From: CAJXCL01 sp036011265
GTDB lineage: Bacteria; Nitrospinota; Nitrospinia; CAJXCL01
DNA length: 19,800 nucleotides
NCBI GenBank assembly: GCA_036011265.1
Contig: DASCNB010000173.1
Span: forward strand, 1 to 19,800
Direction: 5' to 3'
Shown: positions 7,228 through 14,003 of the stretch, piece by piece
Layout of the letters: every line of letters starts with the position of its first letter
Position numbering within the stretch: position 1 is the first letter of the stretch
Translations under genes and position numbers: made by a program
The notes under the pieces: generated by a model
Seen by the model: the letters and a program-made list of their open reading frames with translations, nothing else
Told to the model about the DNA's origin: nothing
Databases searched by the model: none

Positions 7228-8967
7228 ATGGAAAAAGAAATCCGCTTTGGTGATTTCGTTCGTGAAGCAAGCATCAAGCAGCAATCCATTAGTTACAACA
7301 ACCTGACGCCGAAACCTCAGTTTGATGCAGATGGAAAAGAAATTCCATACAAGCCACAGAAACTTCATCTGCGAGGAATAGACATCCACCGTTTACTCGC
7401 CCCATACGTCAGCGTAAGGCTATACAGCCAGATTAAAGCTGTAACTCCCCTTGCAATATACCTTGTCTTGTTTCAAATGCTGATCCTGAAGCAAACGGTA
7501 TTGGACCACTGGATAATTACAGGAGGCTTGATAGCGGTTATCATCGGCCTCATGATTTTCATGGAAGGACTGAAACTCGGCCTTATGCCGTTTGGTGAAG
7601 TAATAGGACACAACCTTCCTAAAAAATCCGCGCTGCCTATTGTGCTGCTTATAGCGTTTCTTTTGGGAATCGGAGTAACATTCGCGGAACCCGCAATCGG
7701 AGCTCTCCAGGCAGTGGGATCAATAGTAGATGTTACAAAAGCTCCTTACCTCTATACATTATTGAACGACTGGACAGGCACGCTTGTTCTTGTTGTCGGT
7801 ATAGGCGTCGGCATTGCTGCTGTACTTGGCACCATGCGTTTCCTGAACGGCTGGAGCCTCAAACCAATGGTTTACTCCGCCCTTGTTCCAGCCATTGGTC
7901 TGACCCTGTACTGCGCGTTTAATCCGGAATTGAGTAAAATTCTTGGCCTTGCCTGGGATTGCGGAGCTGTAACAACAGGCCCGATCACCGTTCCATTAGT
8001 GCTCTCTCTTGGGATAGGTATTGCCGCAGCAGCGGGCAAAGGGAACTCATCACTTTCCGGTTTTGGAATTGTTACTTTAGCCTCGGTCTTTCCGATCATT
8101 GCCGTAATGATTTTAGGAATTTACGTATCATTTATTATTTCTCCCGATGCCATTATCCATGCGGTCCAATCAGCGTCACTTCTCAAAAGCGAACCGGCCT
8201 GGTTTGAAAAAACGCCAATGGCAGAAACTATTGGCGGTGTGCGGGCCATTGTACCATTAGTGATTTTCCTATTTATAGTGTTAAAGCTTATTCTGCGCGA
8301 GAATATTCCAGAAACCGGGATTGTCACATATGGCCTGGCGCTTTCTGTGGTTGGGATGATCATATTTAACGTGGGACTGAGTTACGGCCTGGCAAAGTTA
8401 GGTGGTCAGTCCGGAAGCCTCGTTCCCGCTGCTTTCGCAAAACTTGATAATATTGAAGCATCACCATTATATGATTTCGCGGTTGGAGTTTCCGTTGCCC
8501 TGCTCTTTGCGTGGATTCTTGGATTCGGGGCCACCCTGGCAGAGCCGGCGCTGAACGCGCTAGGTCAGACTGTTGAAAACCTGACAAACGGTACTTTTAA
8601 AAAAAGCATGTTGATGTACGCTGTATCTATCGGAGTCGGTTTTGGTATAGCCTCAGGCGTCTTTAAAATCATATATGAAATTCCGATATCTTATTTACTT
8701 ATACCAGGCTACCTTCTTGCAGTTGTTTTGACAGCAATGTCAACCGAGGAATTTGTTAACGTAGCCTGGGACAGCGCTGGAGTGACTACCGGACCGGTAA
8801 CTGTCCCACTTGTACTTGCCATGGGGTTGGGATTTGGAAACGCGGTTAGCGCTATTGATGGCTTTGGAATCCTTTCCATGGCATCTATTTGTCCGATCCT
8901 ATCGGTACTCTGTACCGGACTATGGGTCCAAATGAAGATTAAGCATCTAGAAAAAGCTGAAAAATAG
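7228..8967 (+). CDS. DUF1538 integral membrane protein with internal duplication
   Basis: A 579-residue multi-spanning membrane protein of the DUF1538 family, built of two homologous halves after a cytosolic N-terminus of about 70 residues. Half one has TFAEPAIGAL (151-160), AWDCGAVTTGPITVPLVL (242-259) and GFGIVTLAS (278-286). Half two repeats these as TLAEPALNAL (436-445), AWDSAGVTTGPVTVPLVL (513-530) and GFGILSMAS (545-553). Such duplicated polar motifs in membrane helices are typical of transporters, with paired substrate sites at a pseudo-twofold axis. The substrate is unknown. The ribosome site of the next gene begins inside this stop codon (TAGGAGG), so it is cotranscribed with two PII-like genes that probably control its activity. 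A start at ATG 7228 with AAAGGGAAT upstream fits well. Confidence 0.93.
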   Translation: MEKEIRFGDFVREASIKQQSISYNNLTPKPQFDADGKEIPYKPQKLHLRGIDIHRLLAPYVSVRLYSQIKAVTPLAIYLVLFQMLILKQTVLDHWIITGGLIAVIIGLMIFMEGLKLGLMPFGEVIGHNLPKKSALPIVLLIAFLLGIGVTFAEPAIGALQAVGSIVDVTKAPYLYTLLNDWTGTLVLVVGIGVGIAAVLGTMRFLNGWSLKPMVYSALVPAIGLTLYCAFNPELSKILGLAWDCGAVTTGPITVPLVLSLGIGIAAAAGKGNSSLSGFGIVTLASVFPIIAVMILGIYVSFIISPDAIIHAVQSASLLKSEPAWFEKTPMAETIGGVRAIVPLVIFLFIVLKLILRENIPETGIVTYGLALSVVGMIIFNVGLSYGLAKLGGQSGSLVPAAFAKLDNIEASPLYDFAVGVSVALLFAWILGFGATLAEPALNALGQTVENLTNGTFKKSMLMYAVSIGVGFGIASGVFKIIYEIPISYLLIPGYLLAVVLTAMSTEEFVNVAWDSAGVTTGPVTVPLVLAMGLGFGNAVSAIDGFGILSMASICPILSVLCTGLWVQMKIKHLEKAEK

Positions 8968-8980
8968 GAGGTTCAACAAT

Positions 8981-9358
8981 ATGATAAAAAGGGAAATTAC
9001 AGTATTGAAAGATGTTGCATTGATTACATGCATAGTTCAGCGAGACGTCGCGAATACGATTATTAAAGCTGCCCGGGAAGCCGGGGTGCAGGGCGCCACA
9101 GTCCATTTCGCAAGAGGTACGGGAATCAGGGAAAGACTTGGGCTCCTCGGTGTTGCCGTTGAAGTGGAAAAGGAAGTAATCAATATCGTGGTATCAAGTG
9201 AACAGGTAGAGAGAGTATTTGAAAAAATGTATTTGGCTGGAAATCTCGACACACCTGGCATGGGCATTATGTATATCACGCCTTTAGAAAAAGCGGCAAC
9301 TTACATTCCACCTGAAGTTCTCCAAAAACTGTCAGCGTCAGAGGTTTCCGAAGAATAG
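8981..9358 (+). CDS. PII-like regulatory protein, first of pair
   Basis: A 125-residue soluble protein of the GlnB/PII superfamily. It shows the beta-alpha-beta pattern VALITCIVQRDVANTIIKAAREAGVQGATVHFARG, a T-loop region (about residues 45-65) shorter than and unlike classical GlnB, and the second half VINIVVSSEQVERVFEKMYL with the B-loop equivalent NLDTPGMGIMYIT. The T-loop lacks the uridylylated Tyr of GlnB. The gene starts 13 bases after the DUF1538 stop, with AGGAGG overlapping that stop, and is followed 3 bases later by a second PII-like gene. Membrane-transporter-plus-PII gene pairs are a known theme (AmtB-GlnK). I infer that this protein binds and gates the DUF1538 protein in response to a nucleotide or metabolite. 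Confidence 0.88.
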   Translation: MIKREITVLKDVALITCIVQRDVANTIIKAAREAGVQGATVHFARGTGIRERLGLLGVAVEVEKEVINIVVSSEQVERVFEKMYLAGNLDTPGMGIMYITPLEKAATYIPPEVLQKLSASEVSEE

Positions 9359-9361
9359 AAT

Positions 9362-9709
9362 ATGAAAACCATAGCAAACAAAAAACTAATTACATGCATT
9401 ATTCCTAAAGGCAAGGCTATAGGGGTCGCCAAATTGCTTCATGAAGAAAAAGGCATCGACACGGCAAACGTCAGCAATGGTCGAGGCAGAGGATTAGTAG
9501 ATCCGATCGGATTCAGTGGATGGTATGAAGTAGAAATTCTTACTGTAGTTATAAGCGAGGCGGAGGCGGACGAAATTTTCAATTTTATTTATGAGAAGGC
9601 CGATGTCGGTCATGCACATGGCGGTATAATGTATCAAGGCGGTTTGACCACATCTACACACTTTGAATTACCAAAAATTCCTGAGGAAGGTCAGGAAGCC
9701 ACGAAATAA
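9362..9709 (+). CDS. PII-like regulatory protein, second of pair
   Basis: A 115-residue PII-superfamily protein. It opens KKLITCIIPKGKAIGVAKLLHEEKGIDTANVSNGRGRG, where the GRGRG run resembles the T-loop base of PII, and ends with TVVISEAEADEIFNFIYEKADVGHAHGGIMYQGG, the usual second beta-alpha-beta unit and B-loop equivalent. It differs clearly from the preceding 125-residue paralogue: the DPIGFSGWYEVE segment and the HAHGG turn occur only here. The start lies 3 bases after the upstream TAG with only a weak GAAGAA ribosome site, so translational coupling is likely. PII proteins are trimers, so this pair could form homo- or heterotrimers on the DUF1538 protein. It is the last gene of the operon, and no convincing hairpin-T-run terminator is visible before 9757. 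Confidence 0.87.
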   Translation: MKTIANKKLITCIIPKGKAIGVAKLLHEEKGIDTANVSNGRGRGLVDPIGFSGWYEVEILTVVISEAEADEIFNFIYEKADVGHAHGGIMYQGGLTTSTHFELPKIPEEGQEATK

Positions 9710-9756
9710 AAAGCTTGTCCCTTTAAGCACCCCCATCATATTCTACCAAAATGCGT

Positions 9757-10548
9757 TCAGTCAAGGTAAAGTGCAAGACATTTACTGCTGCCACCGGCTT
9801 TTATAAATTCACTGAAGTCCAGGCAAAAGACTTTGAATCCGAGATCCTCTAACCGACCTTTCAATTTAGCAGTGCAGTTGTTCATTATTATTTTTTTTCC
9901 GCTGACTAACGCGTTACAGCAAAAATTCATCGCGTCTTTATTATTGATTCTTATCAGATTTGGAATAAGGTGCTTTAAAACCTTTTTTCCGTATTTATCA
10001 AATGCGGCAGGGTAATAGAGTGCTGTTTCGTTGTCCAACGGACAGAAACAGGTATCAAGGTAGTAAAAATTCGACTTAACAAGTTCTACAGATATCACCC
10101 GTTTTCCTATGACATCGCCAATATACCTGTGAGAGTGGATATCAGATCTGAACCTGAAACCGGCAACAAGAGTATCCCCTATAACTAAGGCGTCTCCTTC
10201 ACCTTCAAATAAATAGTTCTGAGGAAGAGTGATGACTTCATATCCTCTTCTTTGAAACCATTTAGAAAAATATTTTGCTTCTTCCTGTCTCTGAGGATAT
10301 CGAAAATTACTGGCAATGAATTTCTTTTTAAATAAAAGTCCGGCATTGGCAGTAAATACCATATCAGGAAGACCGGACCTCGGTTTGATTTTGTGAACTT
10401 TAATTTTTAATTTGGAAAGAAGATTATAATAATTTTTCCATTGTACAGGCGCCTTCTCTTTATCCGGCTTGACCCTGACGTTCATCCATGGATTGATTTC
10501 ATAGTTGACCGTATAGTACGTGGGAGGACACATTAAAAGTTTGCTCAT
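9757..10548 (-). CDS. Arginine dihydrolase/DDAH-like guanidine-modifying enzyme with altered catalytic His
   Basis: A 263-residue guanidine-modifying (amidinotransferase/deiminase superfamily) protein, most like the N-terminal domain of cyanobacterial AgrE/ArgZ, which converts arginine to ornithine, CO2 and ammonia. Visible motifs are NYEINPWM (15-22), PDMVFTANAGLLF (61-73), FEGEGDALV (114-122), RSDIHSHRYIG (134-144), LDTCFCPLD (164-172) and the C-terminal GGSSKCLAL with the expected nucleophile Cys258. In arginine deiminases the catalytic His precedes LDT (HLDTVF). Here residue 163 is Tyr (codon TAC, one base from CAC). The gene overlaps the upstream LOR/SDH gene by four bases (ATGA), so the two are translationally coupled and probably act in one arginine-to-ornithine-to-proline route. 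Length matches the single domain of the fusion. Confidence 0.88.
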   Translation of the reverse strand: MSKLLMCPPTYYTVNYEINPWMNVRVKPDKEKAPVQWKNYYNLLSKLKIKVHKIKPRSGLPDMVFTANAGLLFKKKFIASNFRYPQRQEEAKYFSKWFQRRGYEVITLPQNYLFEGEGDALVIGDTLVAGFRFRSDIHSHRYIGDVIGKRVISVELVKSNFYYLDTCFCPLDNETALYYPAAFDKYGKKVLKHLIPNLIRINNKDAMNFCCNALVSGKKIIMNNCTAKLKGRLEDLGFKVFCLDFSEFIKAGGSSKCLALYLD

Positions 10549-11765
10549 GGTAAATTATCACAGAGTTCCCTTAAAAAAGTTTCTACATCAATGATTATTC
10601 CTGTTGCCTGGTGAGTTCCTCTATCGGTTAGCTTTGTTATCACTGCAGGATCAATATCTACACATATAGTTCTTACATTTGCTGACAGCAAGTTACCGGC
10701 AGCAATGGAATGGAGCATAGTAGATATCATAACGGCCAATTTCACACCTTTTAGTTTTCTTTTCATCTCTTTTTGTGCAGAAATTACGTTTGTTATAACC
10801 TCTGGAAGCGGGCCGTCATCGCGAATAGAACCGGCAAGCAGGAAATCGCATTTATTTTTCACACAGGAATACATTATTCCGTTTTTCAAAATACCTTTTT
10901 TAATAGAGTTTTTTATTCCCCCAGCGTCTCTGATAGTATTTATTGCCCTCAGGTGATGCCTGTGTCCACCTGGCGTGACAACCCCTTTTTCAAGAGAAAC
11001 CCCAAGGGAGGTTCCGTAAAGTGACGCCTCTATATCGTGAGCCGCTAACGCGTTTCCCGCGAAGAGAATATCTAGGTATCCCTTGTTTATCAAATTGGTT
11101 AAGTATTTTCTGGAACCAGTGTGGACAATGGCCGGGCCGCAGACAAAAAGGACTTTAGCGCCTTTATCTTTTTTGAGTTCCACTATTTCTTCGGCAATGC
11201 GTTTTATAATGACTCCTTTCGGCTTCTCAGAGGAAATCCCGCTACTCATAAACTCAAACACGCCCTTTTTTTTGGGCTGCTCCGGTAAATTAATTCGCAC
11301 TCCTTTTATACCGACAACAAATTTATCCCCTTTCTTTACATCTATCATTTTTAACGATTCAGCTTTCATATGTTTGTTATCAACTCGAATTCCACAATCC
11401 ATCGATATTTCTTTAACCTTAATCCACTTATTTCTATAATTTATATAAGTATCCAGATTGGTAGTTGAGTAAAAACCTTCGGGAAACACACCGTCTTTTT
11501 TTGCAGCTCTTAAAACAACAACTTCTTCTTCCTTAATGATTGCTCCCAATTCATGAAGTCTATCTAAAATATTATTAAGCAGCTTCTCATTCGGAGCGGT
11601 GACCTTTAACCTTGCTAAACTGATATTTTTTTTTGTTTTTCCTATTCTGATTTCATCTGAGGAGTAGTTGCCTCCCCGGTCTAATATTTCGTCATAGACT
11701 TTGGGCAGGATGAGGGAATCGATAATGTGCCCTCTAAGTTCAATGGTCTTAGAGAATTCTTTCAT
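10545..11765 (-). CDS. TIGR00300/LOR-SDH family protein, ornithine cyclodeaminase candidate
   Basis: A 406-residue protein of the TIGR00300 (LOR/SDH bifunctional enzyme conserved region) family, the same module found C-terminal in AgrE/ArgZ, where it converts ornithine to proline with NAD. The N-terminal LOR/SDH-type domain (ELRGHIIDSLILPKVYDEIL to about residue 100) is followed by the large domain with VLFVCGPAIVHTGS, LFAGNALAAHDIEASLYG and TPGGHRHHLRAINTIRDAGG. I place the start at ATG 11765, preceded by GTGGAGAC, rather than 22 codons upstream at 11831, where no ribosome site exists and the added residues are unlike the family. It overlaps the arginine dihydrolase-like gene by four bases. 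A dyad and a direct repeat 80-140 bases upstream may carry its control. Confidence 0.88.
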   Translation of the reverse strand: MKEFSKTIELRGHIIDSLILPKVYDEILDRGGNYSSDEIRIGKTKKNISLARLKVTAPNEKLLNNILDRLHELGAIIKEEEVVVLRAAKKDGVFPEGFYSTTNLDTYINYRNKWIKVKEISMDCGIRVDNKHMKAESLKMIDVKKGDKFVVGIKGVRINLPEQPKKKGVFEFMSSGISSEKPKGVIIKRIAEEIVELKKDKGAKVLFVCGPAIVHTGSRKYLTNLINKGYLDILFAGNALAAHDIEASLYGTSLGVSLEKGVVTPGGHRHHLRAINTIRDAGGIKNSIKKGILKNGIMYSCVKNKCDFLLAGSIRDDGPLPEVITNVISAQKEMKRKLKGVKLAVMISTMLHSIAAGNLLSANVRTICVDIDPAVITKLTDRGTHQATGIIIDVETFLRELCDNLP

Positions 11766-11842
11766 GTCTCCACTCGCAACAAATAGAATGCTTAAATAAA
11801 ACCATGAATTCGATTCGTTCTTACTAATCATTCATAATAACT

Positions 11843-11902
11843 ATGATATCAAGCAATCCAAATGATATCAAAACATAAAATCTATGTATACTTAAGCATA
11901 CA
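11843..11902 (-). promoter_or_regulatory. Candidate operators upstream of the arginine/ornithine gene pair
   Basis: Two copies of ATGATATCAA (11843-11852 and 11862-11871) are spaced 19 bases apart, about two helical turns. Next to them, 11885-11902 forms an 18-base near-palindrome, TGTATACTTAAGCATACA, with one asymmetric base pair. Together they fill the AT-rich gap before the TIGR00300 gene. The dyad has ARG-box length but not the ArgR consensus, so the regulator is unknown. Confidence 0.35.
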
Positions 11903-12015
11903 CAAAGAGTCGCATACAATTCTAATCTATTGTAATTAAATAACTTATAATCTTTGGCATAAGTCATGCTCTATTCTAAAATAAACAAGAATTTCTAAGT
12001 GGGGTGATGACGATT

Positions 12016-12231
12016 ATGTATCGATTTAAATCAGAAAAGAGTTTACCATTATTCTGTACCGACTGCATTTACATGCAACGCCGATTTTTTAGCGGTGTGC
12101 GGTTTTGCAAGGAACTTTGCAGTTACAACCCGGCTGCTTCATTCCGCGCCTTTACAGTATGTTTCAAGCCGGTCCGGGGTATTAATAATTCTCGAAAAAA
12201 CGTGAAGGTTAAGAAAATATATAACTGGTGA
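12016..12231 (+). CDS. Small Cys-rich protein, function unknown
   Basis: I choose ATG 12016 (71 residues) because GGGGTGATG lies about seven bases upstream and matches the anti-Shine-Dalgarno. The in-frame GTG 12004 and ATG 12007 would fall inside that ribosome site. The product has five cysteines: Cys14-x2-Cys17 (FCTDCIY), Cys31-x3-Cys35 (FCKELC) and Cys49. It ends in a basic tail. The spacing suggests a small zinc-ribbon or metal-binding knuckle, but I do not recognise a family. The gene is isolated, divergent from the ornithine cyclodeaminase candidate, with the uridine kinase nearly 290 bases downstream. The strong ribosome site and cysteine pairs argue for a real gene. Confidence 0.55.
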   Translation: MYRFKSEKSLPLFCTDCIYMQRRFFSGVRFCKELCSYNPAASFRAFTVCFKPVRGINNSRKNVKVKKIYNW

Positions 12232-12364
12232 CGATATCACCTCTGTAAGAATTTCAAGAGATTCTCTTCCAATTTTTCCTCCTTTAATTTATAAAATGGT
12301 GATAATATTAAATAGAACACAGTGCGGTATAGCTAAAAGCAAAGAATATACATAGATTAGATAG

Positions 12365-12499
12365 TCCAACTTTGCTACAACCACAATTCATCAGGAAAGC
12401 CGAATTGGACGGATTTTAAAAGAAGGAGGTCCGAAGACCACAAAGGTATTAATTTTATTCCTTTTTTTCGTGCACTGCATACTCTTCATTGTCTCGTAA
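12365..12499 (+). pseudogene. Possible fragment of an IS110-type transposase C-terminus
   Basis: An open stretch without a start codon reads TTTIHQESRIGRILKEGGPK near its beginning. IS110/IS116/IS902 transposases carry a similar run (HQSG...GRI-K-G) near their C-termini. After it the frame turns into hydrophobic, non-homologous sequence and stops at 12497. It lies in the otherwise featureless 12232-12520 gap. The match is short and from memory, so it may be chance. Confidence 0.22.
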
Positions 12500-12520
12500 A
12501 TACAATAGGTTGCAAAAACT

Positions 12521-13147
12521 TTGCTGGAAAAACTTAAGCCATTTATGATAGGCATAGCCGGTCCTTCCTGTTCCGGCAAGACAGCTCTTGCTAAGTGCCT
12601 GATTAAAAAGTTTGGTGAGGAAAGATGTTCATTTATCCAGCTTGATTTTTATTATCGTGACCTGTCCCATCTAACCCCGGAGAAAATCGAAGCGCATAAC
12701 TATGACCTTCCTGATGCTCTTGAAAAGGAGATGTTAATAGAACATATAAGGAGCATTGCAGACGGAAAGGAGATATACATTCCCAAATACGATTATGTAA
12801 CTCACACCCGTACCCAAGAAAATGTACTCGTAAGACCTGCAAATTTTGTTTTGGTAGAAGGTCTATTTACCTTCTACTGGGAGAGATTGAGAGGTATTTT
12901 TAACACCAAAGTTTTTATTAGTGCTAAGGACAGTGTATGTTTTAGCAGGCGGGTTTCGCGAGACACAAAAGAACGCGGGGTTACACGGGAATACGTATTA
13001 AAACAATACGAAACAACAGTGCGCCCCATGTTCAATAAATTCATCAAACCAACAAGGGCATACGCTGATCTGATTATCAATGGCGAAGACCCGGCGGGGA
13101 AATCCGCAGATTCCATAATGAACCACGTAAACAAGCTGCAGTCATAA
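12521..13147 (+). CDS. Uridine kinase family protein
   Basis: A 208-residue P-loop kinase of the uridine kinase/phosphoribulokinase family, phosphorylating uridine or cytidine to the monophosphate in pyrimidine salvage. The Walker A motif is GPSCSGKT (14-21). LDFYYRDLSHLTPE, NYDLPDALEKEMLIEHI and IPKYDYVTHTR are the family's nucleoside-binding region. FVLVEGLFTFYWERLR is the Walker B strand, and RRVSRDTKERGVTREYVLKQYETTVRPMF is the Arg-rich lid. The family usually has GGSGSGKT; Pro-Ser-Cys here is a mild variant. The start is uncertain: TTG 12521 keeps the usual LKPFMIGIAG lead-in, while ATG 12545 would begin directly at MIGIAG. It converges with the Spy-like gene, with only five bases between the stops. 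Confidence 0.9.
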   Translation: MLEKLKPFMIGIAGPSCSGKTALAKCLIKKFGEERCSFIQLDFYYRDLSHLTPEKIEAHNYDLPDALEKEMLIEHIRSIADGKEIYIPKYDYVTHTRTQENVLVRPANFVLVEGLFTFYWERLRGIFNTKVFISAKDSVCFSRRVSRDTKERGVTREYVLKQYETTVRPMFNKFIKPTRAYADLIINGEDPAGKSADSIMNHVNKLQS

Positions 13148-13152
13148 TCTAA

Positions 13153-13680
13153 TTAGTGACGCCCATGACCTTTTTTACGGCCAGCTGTTTCAAGCAGTTT
13201 CATGTCGAAGGACACCTGTTGCTCAGCAGTTAGCATGCCTCGCATTTCCACTTTGTGGTCATATTTATTACGCATGATTTCACGTTTCAATTCCAAAATC
13301 TCATCGATCTTCTGATAGATGGTTTTTTTGTCTGGGTTGTCTTTTACAACCAGATTGTTCAACTCTGCCTTCTTCACCTTCAACTTGGCCACCGGAACGT
13401 TTAACGACTTTTTCAGAGCTAAGTGCATCTTGTCCGCTTGCGACTTTTGCTCATCTGTCAGGGTATCTTTCCAACGGGAACCAAAAAAGTGCCCCTTCCC
13501 ATGTCCGCCACGGTGTCCTTTTTTATGACTTTTACTTTGATCCATCTTATGGCCCATTTTCCCATGCAGTTTCATCCCTGACTTCTCATGCTTTTTCTTT
13601 TCATCTGTATGGGCCGAAACAGGCACAGCAACTATCAACAGAAATAATACCGTAATAAAAATATTTAGCAATTTATTCAT
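13153..13680 (-). CDS. Spy/CpxP/ZraP-like periplasmic metal-resistance protein
   Basis: A 175-residue exported protein. The N-terminus (about 1-23, MNKLLNIFITVLFLLIV then a PVSA/H cleavage site) is a signal peptide. Residues 24-66 are very rich in His, Lys and Gly (GHRGGHGKGH), a likely metal-binding segment, and the C-terminus ends GHGRH. Two LTxxQ-type repeats, LTDEQ (74-78) and LTAEQ (150-154), mark the helical Spy/CpxP/ZraP fold, which acts as a periplasmic chaperone or metal sensor under envelope or zinc stress. The ribosome site GGAAGGGGG lies about seven bases before ATG 13680. The CusRS-like two-component genes at the left end are of the kind that control such proteins, but no shared operator was identified. 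Confidence 0.85.
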   Translation of the reverse strand: MNKLLNIFITVLFLLIVAVPVSAHTDEKKKHEKSGMKLHGKMGHKMDQSKSHKKGHRGGHGKGHFFGSRWKDTLTDEQKSQADKMHLALKKSLNVPVAKLKVKKAELNNLVVKDNPDKKTIYQKIDEILELKREIMRNKYDHKVEMRGMLTAEQQVSFDMKLLETAGRKKGHGRH

Positions 13681-14003
13681 AGTGCATCCCCCTTCCTTGT
13701 AATTAAAGAGATAGTAAATTAAAGCCTAATCAAGCTACTACTATTAAGAGATTTAGCAAAGAAAGCTTTTTTATTATCATATAAGATTAGAGCCTCACGT
13801 ATGTAAAATTATCTATTAATAATCCTAAACCAGGCTTGGACAGGAATCAAGATGAAATTTTCTGCCATTAAAAAAGACGAAAACAACTCTTTTAAAGGTA
13901 AATTAAAATAATAAAGCTGAGGGACTTTTTGAGACAATTATACGTGGTAGGAAAAGAACGCTTCAGGAAGAATACCTGTAATCAACTAAATGATGTAGAT
14001 ATT
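13681..14003. other. Intergenic region, nothing firmly recognised
   Basis: This AT-rich gap lies upstream of the Spy-like gene and downstream of the tandem CNBD gene (both minus strand). It must hold the Spy-gene promoter, but no good -35/-10 pair stands out. There is no tRNA-like fold, IS end or clear terminator. A 19-codon open frame at 13852-13911 has an AGGAA site but no other support. Confidence 0.6.

Noticed and set aside
13852..13911. 19-codon open frame with an AGGAA site
   Set aside because: It is too short to judge, has no conserved feature, and lies in an AT-rich gap where such frames arise by chance.
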